From contig OU696578.1 in the NCBI GenBank assembly GCA_916048095.2, positions 7,220,545 through 7,284,544 of the forward strand: 64,000 nucleotides of DNA, given 5' to 3'. Both the position numbers and the translations under genes were made by a program. This document shows, in pieces, positions 11,167 through 23,042 of this stretch. The DNA is from Sacculina carcini. Its lineage: Eukaryota; Arthropoda; Thecostraca; Sacculinidae. Within the stretch, counting starts at the first letter, position 1, and each line of letters begins with the position of its first letter. The notes below the pieces were generated by a model. It searched no databases and was not told where the DNA came from. It was given only the letters and a program-made list of their open reading frames with translations.

Positions 11167-12000
11167 CTTCCACATTAGTCTCTCTGACTCAGACTCTCCC
11201 TCCTTCATCTCCCTCCTCAAGACAGCATCCAGGAACTGAATGTTTCCCTTGGTGAAGACCAACTCCTTAAACATGTCGCTTGTCATGCATGCACGCTTGG
11301 GCCTGAAGACCAAATCAGCAGTGCTGAACATGCGCTCCACGGCATCAGAGCTCGGCATTGCCGTGTTGTACTTAATGAACAGCGAGAGCACTTATCCCTG
11401 TACATGCTGGAGAATCGCCTAGAGTTCACCTCTGTCACCTTGCTCCTTCCGCAGGTGGCTACCTCCTTCTTGATAAGCTCCTCAATATTGGGCCTATCCT
11501 CCTCCATAACAGTGGGACTCTCCAGAAGGGCAAATGGGTCGTCGCTGGCGTCTTTAGGCTTTTTGTCACTATGTCCTGGTTCTGGCTGGGGGGAGGGCCA
11601 GGTGTCACTGGCGGATCCAGAGATGGGGATCAGGGGGCTGAAGACCCCACAAATGTCTCTATCAACTCCTTATAACCGAGAGGTTCACTAAAAGAGGTCG
11701 AGAAACGTTGTTATGCAAAATTTGTTGATATATACATTGTCGCAAAGCCGTTTCATAATGATGCATGTACAGTTTACACGAATCATCGCCCCCAAATTTC
11801 AGCCCCGAAAATTATTTCAGCTCCTCCCAAAATTGCACTGTTATGGATCCGCCACTGTTAGGTGTGGATGTGATGGAGGTGACGATCTTCCTGATGAACC
11901 TCTCCTTGATGTCTTCTTCAAGGGCAGGGGCAACATGCTTTAACATGAAGGGACCATGGCTGGGGTGGGTCAATGCGCATGGGAGAGAGTGACACACACC
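11161..12000 (-). pseudogene. hAT transposase, broken (C-terminal dimerisation domain)
   Basis: On the - strand, the frame from 11391 to 11161 reads FIKYNTAMPSSDAVERMFS, then FRPKRACMTSDMFKELVFTK. This is the hAT C-terminal dimerisation domain (YNT-x-PSSAAVERLFS, then KR-x3-LS-x3-F-x-LVFLKGN). Upstream frames add DDPFALLESPTVMEEDRPNI and ALEEDIKERFIRKIVTSI. The coding sequence is split by the MITE at 11606-11857 and by a frameshift near 11393. The N-terminal BED finger and catalytic residues are not recognisable. It is therefore inactive. Confidence 0.82.
11606..11857. mobile_element. hAT MITE (family M2) nested in the hAT transposase
   Basis: Inverted termini are CACTGGCGGATCCAGAG at 11606 and TATGGATCCGCCACTG ending at 11857. 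The flanks CCAGGTGT (11598-11605) and TTAGGTGT (11858-11865) agree at 6 of 8 bases, the two mismatches being transitions, consistent with an aged 8-bp duplication. Removing it brings two transposase segments back together. Confidence 0.8.
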
Positions 12001-12433
12001 CTCCTAACTCGAGAACTCCAGCGAGACTGGCACACTGCAGCTGTGAATAGTAATGTGATTGGCCAGCTGCACACACTTGGCAGCTCTCTTATGAGATTTT
12101 TAAGGATTCACTTGCAAGCCAGTGTTGATACTTCTAATATCTACCTCATCTATACTCTCAGCTTGAACTGGTCTGGACACGTCAGGCGGGCTGTTGTGGG
12201 CTATTGTGCCGTTTCTCAGCTCTCATATTGTGACTTTTGCCGCCGTTTACATTTTTTTATTTTAACAAAAGTCTTTTGAACTTATCGTTTTTCGTTCTTC
12301 ATTTTTGGGACTAGCGATAAGTGAATGAGGGATAATTTTATAAAATTTTGCGATAATCGATAAACGATTAAAGGTTTGACCTCAGCGATAATTATCGTTT
12401 GTCGCTCATTTTTATCGCATGCGGCAACCACTG

Positions 12434-14250
12434 GTATTTAGCCTCCAACAGGCTATATATATAGCCCTTTTATATGCATATATACACATGTACATATATT
12501 CATATATATATTTATATATACATTCAACACACCGACAATCGTTCAAATACAAACACACACAAGCAGCAACAACAACAACAACAACAAATGTATTTGCTAT
12601 AGCGCACAAAATATTCAGGGGCGCGAAATATAACATACAAATGGGCGAAAAAAGGAAAGAAAATGGAATGAAGCTGCTCGACAGGGGAGATCAAAATGAG
12701 CTGTCGAAGAAAGTTAACATACAAGATAATAAGCAAAAGGAAGATTTCGTGGAGTAAGTGGGCAAGCATTCATAAACGTACATGTTTATATACACATACA
12801 CGTACACACTCATATATACGGGCAGTAATGATACAAGTAATACAGACTCGAGCAACACTGACAGATCCAAAACACAATTTTGGAGGGGGCGCATCTCAAG
12901 TGGTAATTTTAGAGTCAATGAACAAAATTATCGAACAAGTTAAAGTAAGTGGGGGCACAAGAAAGAGCAAATAACAATATGAGGGCTAGTGGCGTCGAAA
13001 CGGAGGAGTAAGAGGGAAAGGCAAGGATAGTAGATAATTGGGCAGTGAGGTAGAAAAGGACGCGTAAGATTTATTCTCCAATATGTGAGGAGGCAGATAA
13101 TTATATTCACGAGGAAAAGAACGTGGAAAACAACGATTTAGCGTTTTTTTTCGTTCGTGGAAAAGAACGATTTAGCGGACCAGTTGGATTCAAACAAACA
13201 ATATAATACAAGCACATACAAACAAAACAAACACATAATTACATATAATTACATATAAACACATATTAGCATAATTATGTAGCATGATTTATGAAATATT
13301 AGTTTATATAATTAAGTAAATAGTAAGTAAGTAATTGTAATTTTGTAATATAAACTAGTGGCAAATTCCGATTATATATTGCAATATATTATCGATAGGT
13401 ATAGACAATAATGGCACAATCTAGTATAGAAGATCCTCACTCTCCTCACAAGATCACACTCCTCTGTCAAGCAACCTGTTAATGTGGTAAACATGCAATT
13501 CATGTCATATATTGTTGGTTGTTAAATGGTTTTAGGTTTTCAACATAAAAACGGTTTCAACCCTTGCTTTCCTACATAATTTTTACACTAATAATTGAAT
13601 GTAACGCTATACTATACCTAGAAGTGCAGCACAGTACCGTGCAAACAACGATATTGGGGCTTTCAGGCACATTATAACATTTGTATTATGCATATTTAAT
13701 GATTATTCAATTTGATTGGCCACTAACAGCATGAATAGCTCGTATGATTATAAAATAATTCATATAATATCCCAAAATATATATAATTTCTATAATTAAA
13801 TTTAAATTTATGACTCTTCAAAAAAACAAAAAACGTATTTTTGTCGAGGTTTTTTGTTAACAAAATAATGAAAAACATCGCTTTTTTAGATTGCCTCTCT
13901 GGTTCCGAGTAAGCACTCAACTGCATGTCACGGTGTATAGAATCAATGTAAAAACAAACTAATGGGGACAGCCAATATGAATGAAAAATACAATATTGGT
14001 AATATGCAGGCTGTAAAATGCATGCAGGCTAAAAAAACCTTCTTGAACGCGGACATACACGACGACGCACATAAATTAATGCTTCGTTTTGCTACGCACT
14101 CTGTCCGCCACTGCGCACTCGCACACGCCACTAAGCTTTTTGCAAGCGCTCACTGCACACCTGTGACACGCACACAGACACCCACATCAATACAATGTGC
14201 GGTGGCCGAAAGACACATGAACAGTGTTCATTGAACACACGTACGACGGC
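12434..14250. other. Unassigned intron sequence with microsatellites
   Basis: Contains TATA-rich sequence at 12455-12525 and (CAA)n near 12567-12588. A GGAAAAGAACGATTTAGCG-like motif is partly repeated at 13120 and 13158. No exon or transposon domain recognised. Confidence 0.5.
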
Positions 14251-14273
14251 GTATATATATATATATATATATA

Positions 14274-14639
14274 CCGTAAATGCTCTATTTATCCGGCAGG
14301 TTCTGATAATCCGGCAGGCTCTGATAATCCGGCACTTCCTGGAAAGGCTTATTGAAAGTGCAACCACGATTCAGTTATAGTTCAGCAACAGTTTATTTAG
14401 CAATCCTCTTATAAACCGGCACTCATTAATCAAAGCAGAAATCATCGTCTTCATATCTGACCTCGTCCCTGTTATCATTGGACTATTTTTGCGTTGCAGT
14501 TTTTGCGCAATCCTACCGTGCGGCGTGACCAAAAATAATGCGACAGGATCTAATAATCTGGCAGGCTCTTATGATCCGGCACCATACGCAGGGGGGTCGA
14601 AAAATAATCCGGCATGTCGGATAAAAAGAGCATTTACGG
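14274..14639. mobile_element. pogo/Tigger-like MITE with TA target duplication
   Basis: Inverted termini are CCGTAAATGCTCTATTTATC at 14274 and, read inward from the right, CCGTAAATGCTCTTTTTATC at 14639, followed by CCGGCA/CCGACA. TA dinucleotides flank both ends (14272-14273 and 14640-14641). Several internal TAATCCGGCA copies occur. The ATCCGGCA-type terminal repeat and TA duplication are characteristic of pogo/Tigger elements in the Tc1/mariner superfamily. At 366 bp it has no transposase. A (TA)n run abuts the left end. Confidence 0.88.
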
Positions 14640-15549
14640 TATATATATATTTAGTATGAACTTAAGTAGCATGATTATGAGAGAACCACTTTTACGCTTG
14701 TTTTCATTGTCCCTCTGTTATGTAAAAACAATTTTTTTCAAACCAACTTCATTCCAACGTGCTCACGTAATTTTCGTCCCGAGTAATTGTTTTGTTTGCG
14801 GTAGCTTAATACTGTCCATCAAGAATATTTTACATTAGCTCACGTGACAAGAGAACATGAGGGCTGAAGTTGGTGACACCTCCATTCATCGATGGGCGAC
14901 GAAAACAAGTGAAATTTTCTAAAAATAGACAGGGAATGCAATATTATATGACTCACCAATCCATCATATTATATGACCTCATCCATCCTGTGCCCAGTAT
15001 GAACAATACATAACATCAATTGAATAAACATCTACGCAATTGAGTGTGTGTGAATCATGTGCATTTTGTATTGCAAGTGCTGACGCATACAGATTTCATG
15101 TTAGTTTTTCTTTTAAAACGTACTCAAGACATATTGTAGATGTCAGTAGAAAGTTTTCCCCGGGCTCAATTTTGAACGTCACTGAACACTTGAACTAAAC
15201 GTCAGTGACCTATTTGCCTGATTGCCGGTGGAGATGGAATGATTGAATCATATATCCATATCCATACAAGTTTTATCCAAGTTTTACTTGAGGCGGAATT
15301 TCAATTATAATTTGGTTTTCTTCAAGTTTTCGCCTGTTGTCGTTGACAATCTTGTTTGGCAACTTTTTCTCAAGTGGATCGCTGTTGCCACGCAGCCTTG
15401 TTATCTCCGCTCGGTTTCTCGTCCACGATTCGCCACAATAACTACCAGCCAATTGGAGCACACTTACATACATACACATACATACGTACACACACAAACA
15501 TACGTAAACACACACAGTAATATATAACACAAAAGGGCAGTCTCTAGAG
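14640..15549. other. Unassigned intron sequence
   Basis: No gene or transposon feature recognised. Confidence 0.45.
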
Positions 15550-15564
15550 AGGTACCCACTAGCA

Positions 15565-15779
15565 GGACAGACACACACACACACTCACACACACTCACAC
15601 ACACTCACACACACACACTCACACACACAAACACATACATACACACACACACAAACACATACATACACACACACATACACACACACAAAAGCACCTCGCA
15701 GCTGGAGACACAAAAGAACGTTCATTAGTGTATTGTTTGTGTGTGTGTGTGTATATGTGTGTGGATATATGTATGTGTG

Positions 15780-15863
<84 letters not shown>

Positions 15864-15896
15864 GGTGTGTGTGTGTGTGTGGGTGTGTGTGTGGGT

Positions 15897-15957
<61 letters not shown>
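15565..15957. repeat. Facing (CA)n and (TG)n microsatellites
   Basis: About 15565-15690 is CA-rich and 15738-15957 is an almost pure TG run with GGGTGTG interruptions. The two are reverse complements separated by about 45 bp, so an intronic transcript could fold into a long imperfect hairpin. All cysteine/valine and threonine/histidine open frames here are repeat artefacts. Confidence 0.9.
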
Positions 15958-16499
15958 CCCGAAAAATTCGCCAGTTTGTTTGCCGAAACACGGGCACTGT
16001 TAATAGGCCACGATTGACACAAGCTCGTGTGTCCATCCAAATTCAACACTTGATCAGCCAGTAACGCAGCAAAACTTCATTTGTTCTGCGCAAATTGTCC
16101 CACTGGTTAATTTTTATCTTATAGGAATTCATCTCAAGAGTGATGGAATGATTGCGAAAGATTGCATAAAGGAGGCATACAAAGGTTCATCAGAAATGGA
16201 TCAGAGACAAAACCGTGAGGAGAATCAAACTAAGACGAACATGGTTGTAAATTGAGTAGGAAGAATCATTTGTATTATTTGAATAGGATTGGATGAGGAA
16301 AATAGCAGAAGTCGGCATATCAAGTGAGAAAAGCTCACGAATAGGTATAGAATGATTGTCAATATAAAAATTTGAGGGACGGATGGAGTAACACAATGGA
16401 CACAGGAGCCTCAAGAGGAGCGAGATAGGATAGCATTGCGAGAAGCATATCATTACGAGGAGGAAGCCGAAAATCGGTGTTTCACGAAAAAAGTTATTA
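15958..16499. other. Unassigned intron sequence
   Basis: A - strand open frame at 16190-16453 has no motif I can place. Nothing else recognised. Confidence 0.4.
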
Positions 16500-18240
16500 G
16501 GTTCAACAAGGTGTTTGGCTCATTTTGACGGAGGTTTGCCGGTTTTTGTTGCTGTGGACAAGTCTCCTGTAGTGATAGGCGTTGATCTTTCAGTGCAAAG
16601 GGAAGACGGTGAGCGGCCAGTGAGATTTGCGTCTCGGTCATTGTCTCCCACAGAACTTAAATATTGCCAGTTTGAGCGTGAAGCGTGGAAATGGTTTTTG
16701 CAGTAACCAAGTTCCACCAATATGTGCTTGGAAGGCCGCTCGTGGTGACCACAGATCATCGACCGCTGTTGGCTCTGCTTAGTCAGAAGCCGCTATCACA
16801 TGCAGCATCACCGCGTATTTGCAGTTAGCGCTTGGCCTTGTTAGCTTATATGTTTCAGCTGCAGTACATTCCTGGAGGAGAGAATGGACACTGCGATGTT
16901 TTGTCGTGACTTCCATTGCCACACATGCCAGCTGAAGTTCCTCAGCCCGGTGATGTAGTTCATTTGTTGTCTTAAGCTGTATCTGAACTGGTGAAAGTGA
17001 AGGACATTTGTAATTTAGCGTGGCAAGATTATGTTTTGACGTCGGTTATCCGCTATAACATGAATGGATGGCCTCAAACCATTGATCCAGAACTGATTTT
17101 TTTTGCAGTCGTCGCGACGAATTGTCGGTGGATCGAGGCTGCCTCTTGTTGGGATGGCGTTTGGTGATTCCTGAACAAGGAAGAGTAGCAGTATTGAATC
17201 TTCTTCATAATAGCCATCCAGGAATTGTGGCAATGAAGACTATGGCGAGAACATTACTTCGGTGGCCCTGTCTAGATAAGGCAATTGAAGAACGTGTGCG
17301 GGCGTGCCTGACATGCCAGCGACACTGAGCAAGCGTGTCGGCGGTTCCCGAGTCACAGTGGACACCACCATTCAAGCCGTGGCAGCCGATTCACATGGAT
17401 TTTGTGGTACCAGTGGAGAGGAAAATATTTCGTGTGATGCTCAATACAGCAAATATTCGGAGACTTATATATGTGGGTCTGCGTCGACACAGACGGTTAT
17501 GGATCATCTTCGCACAGCGTTTGCGTCGCATGGGCTACCTGAACATGTTTTGTCATTTCGTAGACGGAACAATTTCTAGCAACGAATGGAGTAAAGCCAC
17601 GGTTCTTTCCACCACGGTATCCATCTTCTAATGGCTTGGCAGAAGCGATTGTACGCATCGTGAAATTGGGTATCAAGAAGCAACGACCAGCGCCGCTTCT
17701 CGTCACAATAACACGGCGGCTTTACAACTACCACAATGCACCGCACAGCACAACCGACAAGTTGCCGTCGGACTTGATGTTCAAGCGTGGACCACGCACC
17801 CACTTAGATTCTAAATGGACAGTACAAAAAAGAGAACGTGAGACGTCGTGTCATGAGCGTCGGTTCGAGCCAGGTTACTCAGTATATTGCTCTAGTGCAC
17901 CGGGATGCTCGAGCAATTGGACGCCGGCGGTGGTGAGACGAGTTGATGGACTACTCGTGCTTGTATGTCTAGAGGACGGAAGAGAGTCTGTTAGAAATGC
18001 AGATGATTGTACGGACGCGGTTTTCTACGGACGAAGAGGAAGTGGCCAGGCGGGTAGACAAAGTGATGTGTGAGGAGTCGACTGCAAGTACGGTTAGTGA
18101 GATCACAGCTGGACAGCAACAGCAGATGGAGAAGGAAAGCTGCACTCACGGTACCAGGCCGCGAGTGCACGTAGAGCAGGAGCACGAGTTCGAACCAGGA
18201 AAATGTCAGAAAGTGGTTCCGGAGGTCAAAAATGACTAAT
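16500..18240 (+). pseudogene. Ty3/gypsy pol remnant (RNase H and integrase)
   Basis: RNase H-like residues start near 16512: VAVDKSPVVIGVDLS, then RPVRFASRSLSPTELKYCQF, a frameshift near 16700, then AVTKFHQYVLGRPLV and TTDHRPLLALL, and IPGGENGHCDVLS. Integrase follows: a zinc-binding H-x-H/C-x2-C region (HNSHPG to CLTCQRH, 17210-17327), the start of the core (WQPIHMDFVVP near 17380), SHGLPEHVLS in another frame, and YPSSNGLAEAIVRIVK (about 17620-17660). The open 3' part (17636-18073) contains LYNYHNAPHSTTDKLPSDL and FKRGPRTHLD, as in K02A2.6-like gypsy elements. Reverse transcriptase, protease, gag and LTRs are missing. Multiple frameshifts and stops make it defunct. Confidence 0.85.
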
Positions 18241-18599
18241 GCGAGATTGGGAAGGCAGATGTTAGGCGATGCACTCCAGCTTCGGCTGGAGCGGAGGCTA
18301 GGGTTTACAGCGGTATCAACGGATTCGCCGGAAGCCCAAACGTTTCGAGGATTGATGACTGCGTTGTGGCATGTAACCACTTGCGTTGTGACGGTCATGT
18401 CAGTGTAATGAAATTATTTACTCACACTTTCTGATACACTTCACTTTATTAACAAAATTAATAACATATAAATATTTTGGTGCTTCAAGTTCAAACTTCT
18501 AGATGCATATCTCGACCACAGATATAAAACAAAGATGGCTACCAAAATCAACTAAGCTGTGAAACAAGATGTTTAAATTAAATGGCAATTTCATTAATA

Positions 18600-18715
18600 C
18601 AATATCTCAAGCCCTTAAAGCTTTTTATGCCTCGCCAATCACGAACTTTTGTCATTATGTTTTCTGTTCCGTTCTGAATGGCAAAAATACATTTGATTTG
18701 ATTTGATATCTGAAT
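18600..18715 (+). repeat. LINE-like 3' tail
   Basis: ATGGCAAAAATACATTTGATTTGATTTGAT ends in a short (ATTTG)n run, the sort of simple-repeat 3' end seen in CR1/L2/RTE-type LINEs. No coding part is recognisable upstream. The call rests on the tail alone. Confidence 0.4.
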
Positions 18716-19010
18716 ATTTCAAACAAATTGTCAATAATTCGAGTTAAAAATATATGGTTGGAAGAAATATAATCATTCCAGGTTTTATTCAACAAAAGAG
18801 GAATTATTAACAGCGAACCACGGAAGTATTATATTGTATTATGTTTTGTTGACAACGAATTGCGATGCAGAGGCTAACACTTAATAGTAAATAATATTAA
18901 TAAATATTAACTTAACTATGTAAATAATATAATATTAACTTATAATCATTTTTGAGCCCAATTTTAATTATTGACCAAATTTGCTTCCTTTTCCCATTTT
19001 AGTGATCATT

Positions 19011-21134
19011 AGGGCTGTCGAAAGTTATTAAAGTTACTTTTTCATCTAAAGGTCACTTTTTCATAAGCTACCCAAAACTGCATGAAAAAGTTGAGTACGG
19101 TAATTATTCAAAAAGTTATTAGGTTACCAAAAGTGACTTTTTCGTCGATAGGTTAATTTTTTTGCTTTTAGGTTACTTTTTTATCGTCAGGTTACCTTTT
19201 GTTATTTTTCTTGTTATTAGGTAAGTTTACCACGAAGTTTGGTAAATTTTTGCAGATAAGAGGCACAAAAACGGTATATATGAGGATAAAATAGGAAAGG
19301 AGATGGAATATTAGGTCTGAAGATCAAGAAATGTACAAATTTCTGCTGTAAGGATTTAGCAATTGATATGCACCTTAATATCTGTGCTACTCGATATTAA
19401 TACGTTTTTGGGTACGCAGGATAGCGTCACACCATCTTAGGAAATTTCCACAAACCGGAGGATGTACCCAACCCATATTATTATGATTCTAGGCATGCAG
19501 CCTGTTGGGAGTTAGCTCGCAACATGCTGCGTACGCCCCTGCGCAGACTGAGCGTTGACCTGTGAATGTCATTCGTATGTTGACTGTGTGGTGATGTATG
19601 CGCGTGTGCTGACCTGTGCGTGTGCGTATGGTGTATAGACTGCGTGGATGTGAAATATGTGTATGAGTGATTGTTCCAGTTCGTTAAGTTGGCCTGTGTC
19701 TGGTCTTGTGATTGAATACAACGTGTACTTTGTGATCGTCTTCCGTGCGTCGTACCTTCGTAACATCCAAACACAGCCTGGATATATTTTGTGCTTTTTG
19801 TGCTGTCCTTACACGTCTAATATGACACCTATCATATATCACCTAGCATTTATACCCACCCTGCATTCCATATGTCTACATTACACCTATATTTATCATC
19901 AAAATATATTAATGATTATGCTGGATTGAGCACAAACAGTTCATTTGTATAAATTCGTATAAATTCGTATAAATCGGATGAACCGGATGTTTCGATATCC
20001 AAGTTCAAGTCACAAATGAAGCAGCTGCTGCTTTCTTTCTTTCTTTTTTGTTTTTACGTGAACTTCACTTGTTATTTAATTGTGTGTACATATGTTCCGT
20101 ACTTTTTGGTTCTATCTTTGACTTTATTATTTTTGGTGTTTAAATTGGTATGTCATACTTTACTTGTAGTGTTGAATTATGTGTGATGTACATAATACAT
20201 TGTTTGTTTAAATGGCAAGCCAACAAGCGACTGCGGCTTATGCTGTATTTTCCGATTGACGTCTTGTAAATGTTGGAGCCGAATACATGAATGAATTTAT
20301 ACGAATTTATGAATTTACGCGATGTCGTGAGACGTTTGGAGCGTGGTATAGTACGATGGGTGAGCTCTCTATAACAAATACTGCACTGTAGCACTTGAGA
20401 GTACGCATTTACTTGAACAGGAATTAGCACGTGATTTTCAAGGCGTGAGATAGCGCCATTTTCCCACGTTTTACATATATATGACTATGAGCATGGGGTG
20501 CTACATATGGTAGGACGGGGGCATTCACACATGCAGTGTTTACGCTCACACTAACGTACAAGCTGTAGTACGTGATATATTATATAAAGGTACATTGAAA
20601 CAATATAAAGAACATTATTGCGACCATTACTAAAAATATTTACATTTGCAATTAGTGTATTTCACTTTTGTATTAGCTTTCCACTTTATATTCTGATGGT
20701 TATGCTCCTTTTTGTGATGTTAGCCAAATAATATTTAGTCATTTTTGGTGGTTTGTTGTAAAAATGGTACCAGATCGGAGAGAGGGCGGAAAAATAGTAC
20801 CAACTCGGAAAGAGGATAGAAATGAAGGACTGGTGTATTTTCTTCCTTCAGAACTGCAAACAGAATTTGACCTTTTTTGAATGAGGTTATTTTAAGGTTA
20901 ATTTTTGTAGGTTATTAGGTTAATTTTTATGTTCACAAACAAACAACAAACAACCCGTGTATTTCATATAGCGCACTAATCAGCAAAGGCATGATAAACA
21001 TGTGATAAAGCGATACAAAAGTGATAATATCATTAAAACTCATAGGTTATTTTAGTTTACTTTTTTGGGCTACTTTTTCTCGAAAATAAAGTTGCTTTTA
21101 TGTGATTTTTAGGTTATTTTTTTGATAGGCCTGG
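19011..21134. mobile_element. hAT-like element with perfect 8-bp target duplication
   Basis: TGATCATT occurs immediately outside both ends (19003-19010 and 21135-21142). The left end reads AGGGCTGTCGAAAGTTATT; the right end read inward is CCAGGCCTATCAAAAAAAT, an imperfect inverted repeat on a CAGGGCTRTCRAAA theme. Subterminal regions on both sides are packed with AGGTTACTTTTT / AGGTTATTTTT motifs. At 2124 bp it has no recognisable transposase in its interior, so it is probably non-autonomous or decayed. The superfamily is inferred from the duplication length and the terminal sequence. Confidence 0.75.
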
Positions 21135-21709
21135 TGATCATTGAATGTGGTTTTTGGAATGTTTGAACGAGTCAGGAAAAAAATGACATAAACATAAACA
21201 ATTTCTACATCATTTTTGAAAATTAATTCAAGCACAAACAAACAATAATGATGACCTTTTTGAATATCATGATGTCATATTGTTTTCACATATCGTCACG
21301 TCATAATGATTTATGTTGTTGGCTTTTTAGCGCCACGGTTAAAATAGCTTCTTTGTATGTGTGAGATTTACAATATTTTAATTGAAATATGAGAATTATT
21401 TTTGCCAATGCCAATTGCTTTGGCATTGCTATATTAGAATGAAAATGTTGTTATATTATGAGACTGGCTTTTGGCCTTTTTCATAAAAAATTTGGCCCCA
21501 TGTGATTTGAGACGTCTGGCAACCATGCAATAGGGTCTCAGTTGCCTCCGTATTACGCTTATCTCCCGCGGAACTAAAAAAGACATAGACGACACAATTA
21601 CTTGAAGCCGTATCGCCCACACCAATCAATTTTACGTTCATGCTCGCACATGCTTACAACCTTATTCTCGTGAATTCACGCAGAATATCAAGACAAAGTG
21701 CGCAACTAT

Positions 21710-21757
<48 letters not shown>

Positions 21758-21962
21758 CGCATAAAGTAGTTGCACTCACGCACCCGGTAATGGTATATGA
21801 CGAAAAAAGTATACTTCATAGGGCACAATTATTTCTGTATTTGTACCACGGTTCGCCCCAACTAGGCTTTATCTAGTACTGTTTTATAAAATACATCAAA
21901 AGACATTTTTGAAACGTCGTACAACTACAGGAATAGTTGTGCCCGATGAAATATACTTTTTT

Positions 21963-21998
<36 letters not shown>

Positions 21999-22370
21999 AT
22001 CAGAAAACCGCTATTTCCAGAAGTGTTAGTTGAGATAGTCAAAATACGTGACAGCGTGTCATTTCCAGCCGGAGTTCGTTGAAAACTGCTAGTTGGCGAT
22101 TGCCAGTCTGGTGAAATTTCAAGTGTTTCTGTCATCGCAGTTTGTTGGTATGTTTCTTCAATTGAAAACTGAACACTCAATTGGTGAGACCAAATGAGGT
22201 GTCAATATTTCCTGAAATATGTATATGATGTCATTAAAAATCGTCTTCCACTTGCACATTGCCCGTTCATTCATGCGAGATTAGTTTGCGGAATATTGAG
22301 GCAGTCACTATATCTCAATGGAACGATAAATCGAATGGTATTTGCAACATATTTCATATTTTATTATCAG
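21135..22370. other. Unassigned intron sequence with (TA)n runs
   Basis: Pure (TA)n microsatellites at about 21711-21755 and 21967-21996. No exon recognised. Confidence 0.55.
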
Positions 22371-22600
22371 TGGCGGCGCCAAGCGGGAATGCGCTTGTGG
22401 GGTTTGAGCCCTAATACTGTGTCAAGCCCCCCTAAGCCCACCTAGTAATCCTAACCACGAGCGTTTGAAGTGTAGTTGCTCATGTTTCGAAGGCTGACCA
22501 TACGTCCGGTTTATCCCGGACATGTGCCCGTTTTGGCGGCTATCCGGCCTATCCGGCTTCTTTTTGTCAAATGCTTCAAATGTTCGGGGATGGTATAGTT
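22369..22600. repeat. Truncated M1-type MITE joined to another repeat
   Basis: CAGTGGCGGCGCCAAGCGG starts at about 22369, the same terminus as the element at 10870, with AGCCCCCCTAAGCCC inside. No right terminus is found. About 22490 onward (CATACGTCCGG, CCCGGACATGTGCCCG) looks like a different DNA-transposon end. Confidence 0.6.
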
Positions 22601-22718
22601 AGAGTAGTTAAATTCGATATGTTCCCTCTGCGAGTGTATAATGGTTTAGTGGGTGCCAAGAGACGTTAATTCAAATAACTCTCATTGGTCTATAAAATAG
22701 ACCAATTATTTATTACAC

Positions 22719-23042
22719 CAGTGGCGGCGCCAGGATTTTTCCGATAGGAGGGGGGTTGAGGGGGGGGGGGGCTTATGAAAAGTTAGGGGGCTAAGGAAAA
22801 CTTTGAAGGGCTTGGCGAAACATGAAGAGCTACTCTCGAATGCTGACTACATGATATTATAATAAGGAACTGGGGCACACTGAATCAGTCCTCGAACTTG
22901 AATCAAAATTACAGGAGTTCATTTACGATGGTAAGCAATTTTAATGTCCATGAATATGTTTTTTTGGGGGGGCTTAGGGGGGCTTGGCATATTTGGGAGG
23001 AGGGGCTCCAGTCCCCTTAAGCCCCCCTTGGCGCCGCCACTG
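22719..23042. mobile_element. hAT MITE, family M1
   Basis: Left terminus CAGTGGCGGCGCCAGG at 22719; inverted right terminus CCTTGGCGCCGCCACTG ending at 23042. The interior has G-tracts and C-tracts as in the 10870 copy. Flanks TATTACAC and CAACACAC agree at only 5 of 8 positions, so the target duplication is doubtful. Confidence 0.8.

Larger units (their letters stand above)
10566..12433 (-). mobile_element. hAT-family DNA transposon, complete ends, nested insertions
   Basis: The left end begins CAGTGGTTGCTGCGATAAC at 10566. The right end, read inward on the - strand, begins CAGTGGTTGCCGCATGCG at 12433. The 8-bp flanks are identical (GTATTTAG at 10558-10565 and 12434-12441), a perfect hAT-size target-site duplication. 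Both ends carry many subterminal GCGATAA/TTATCGC motifs, typical transposase-binding repeats. Transposase remnants lie on the - strand inside, and two hAT MITEs (10870-11166 and 11606-11857) are inserted within. The perfect duplication means these boundaries are secure. Confidence 0.93.

Noticed and set aside
15585-16049. Open frames made of TH, CV or YI dipeptides (also at 24150, 34396, 36244, 47643, 47722, 798)
   Set aside because: These are translations of (CA)n, (TG)n and (TA)n microsatellites.
20140-20430. 96-residue - strand frame inside the hAT-like element as possible transposase
   Set aside because: It has no hAT motif (no catalytic DDE context, no C-terminal dimerisation block) and no family resemblance.
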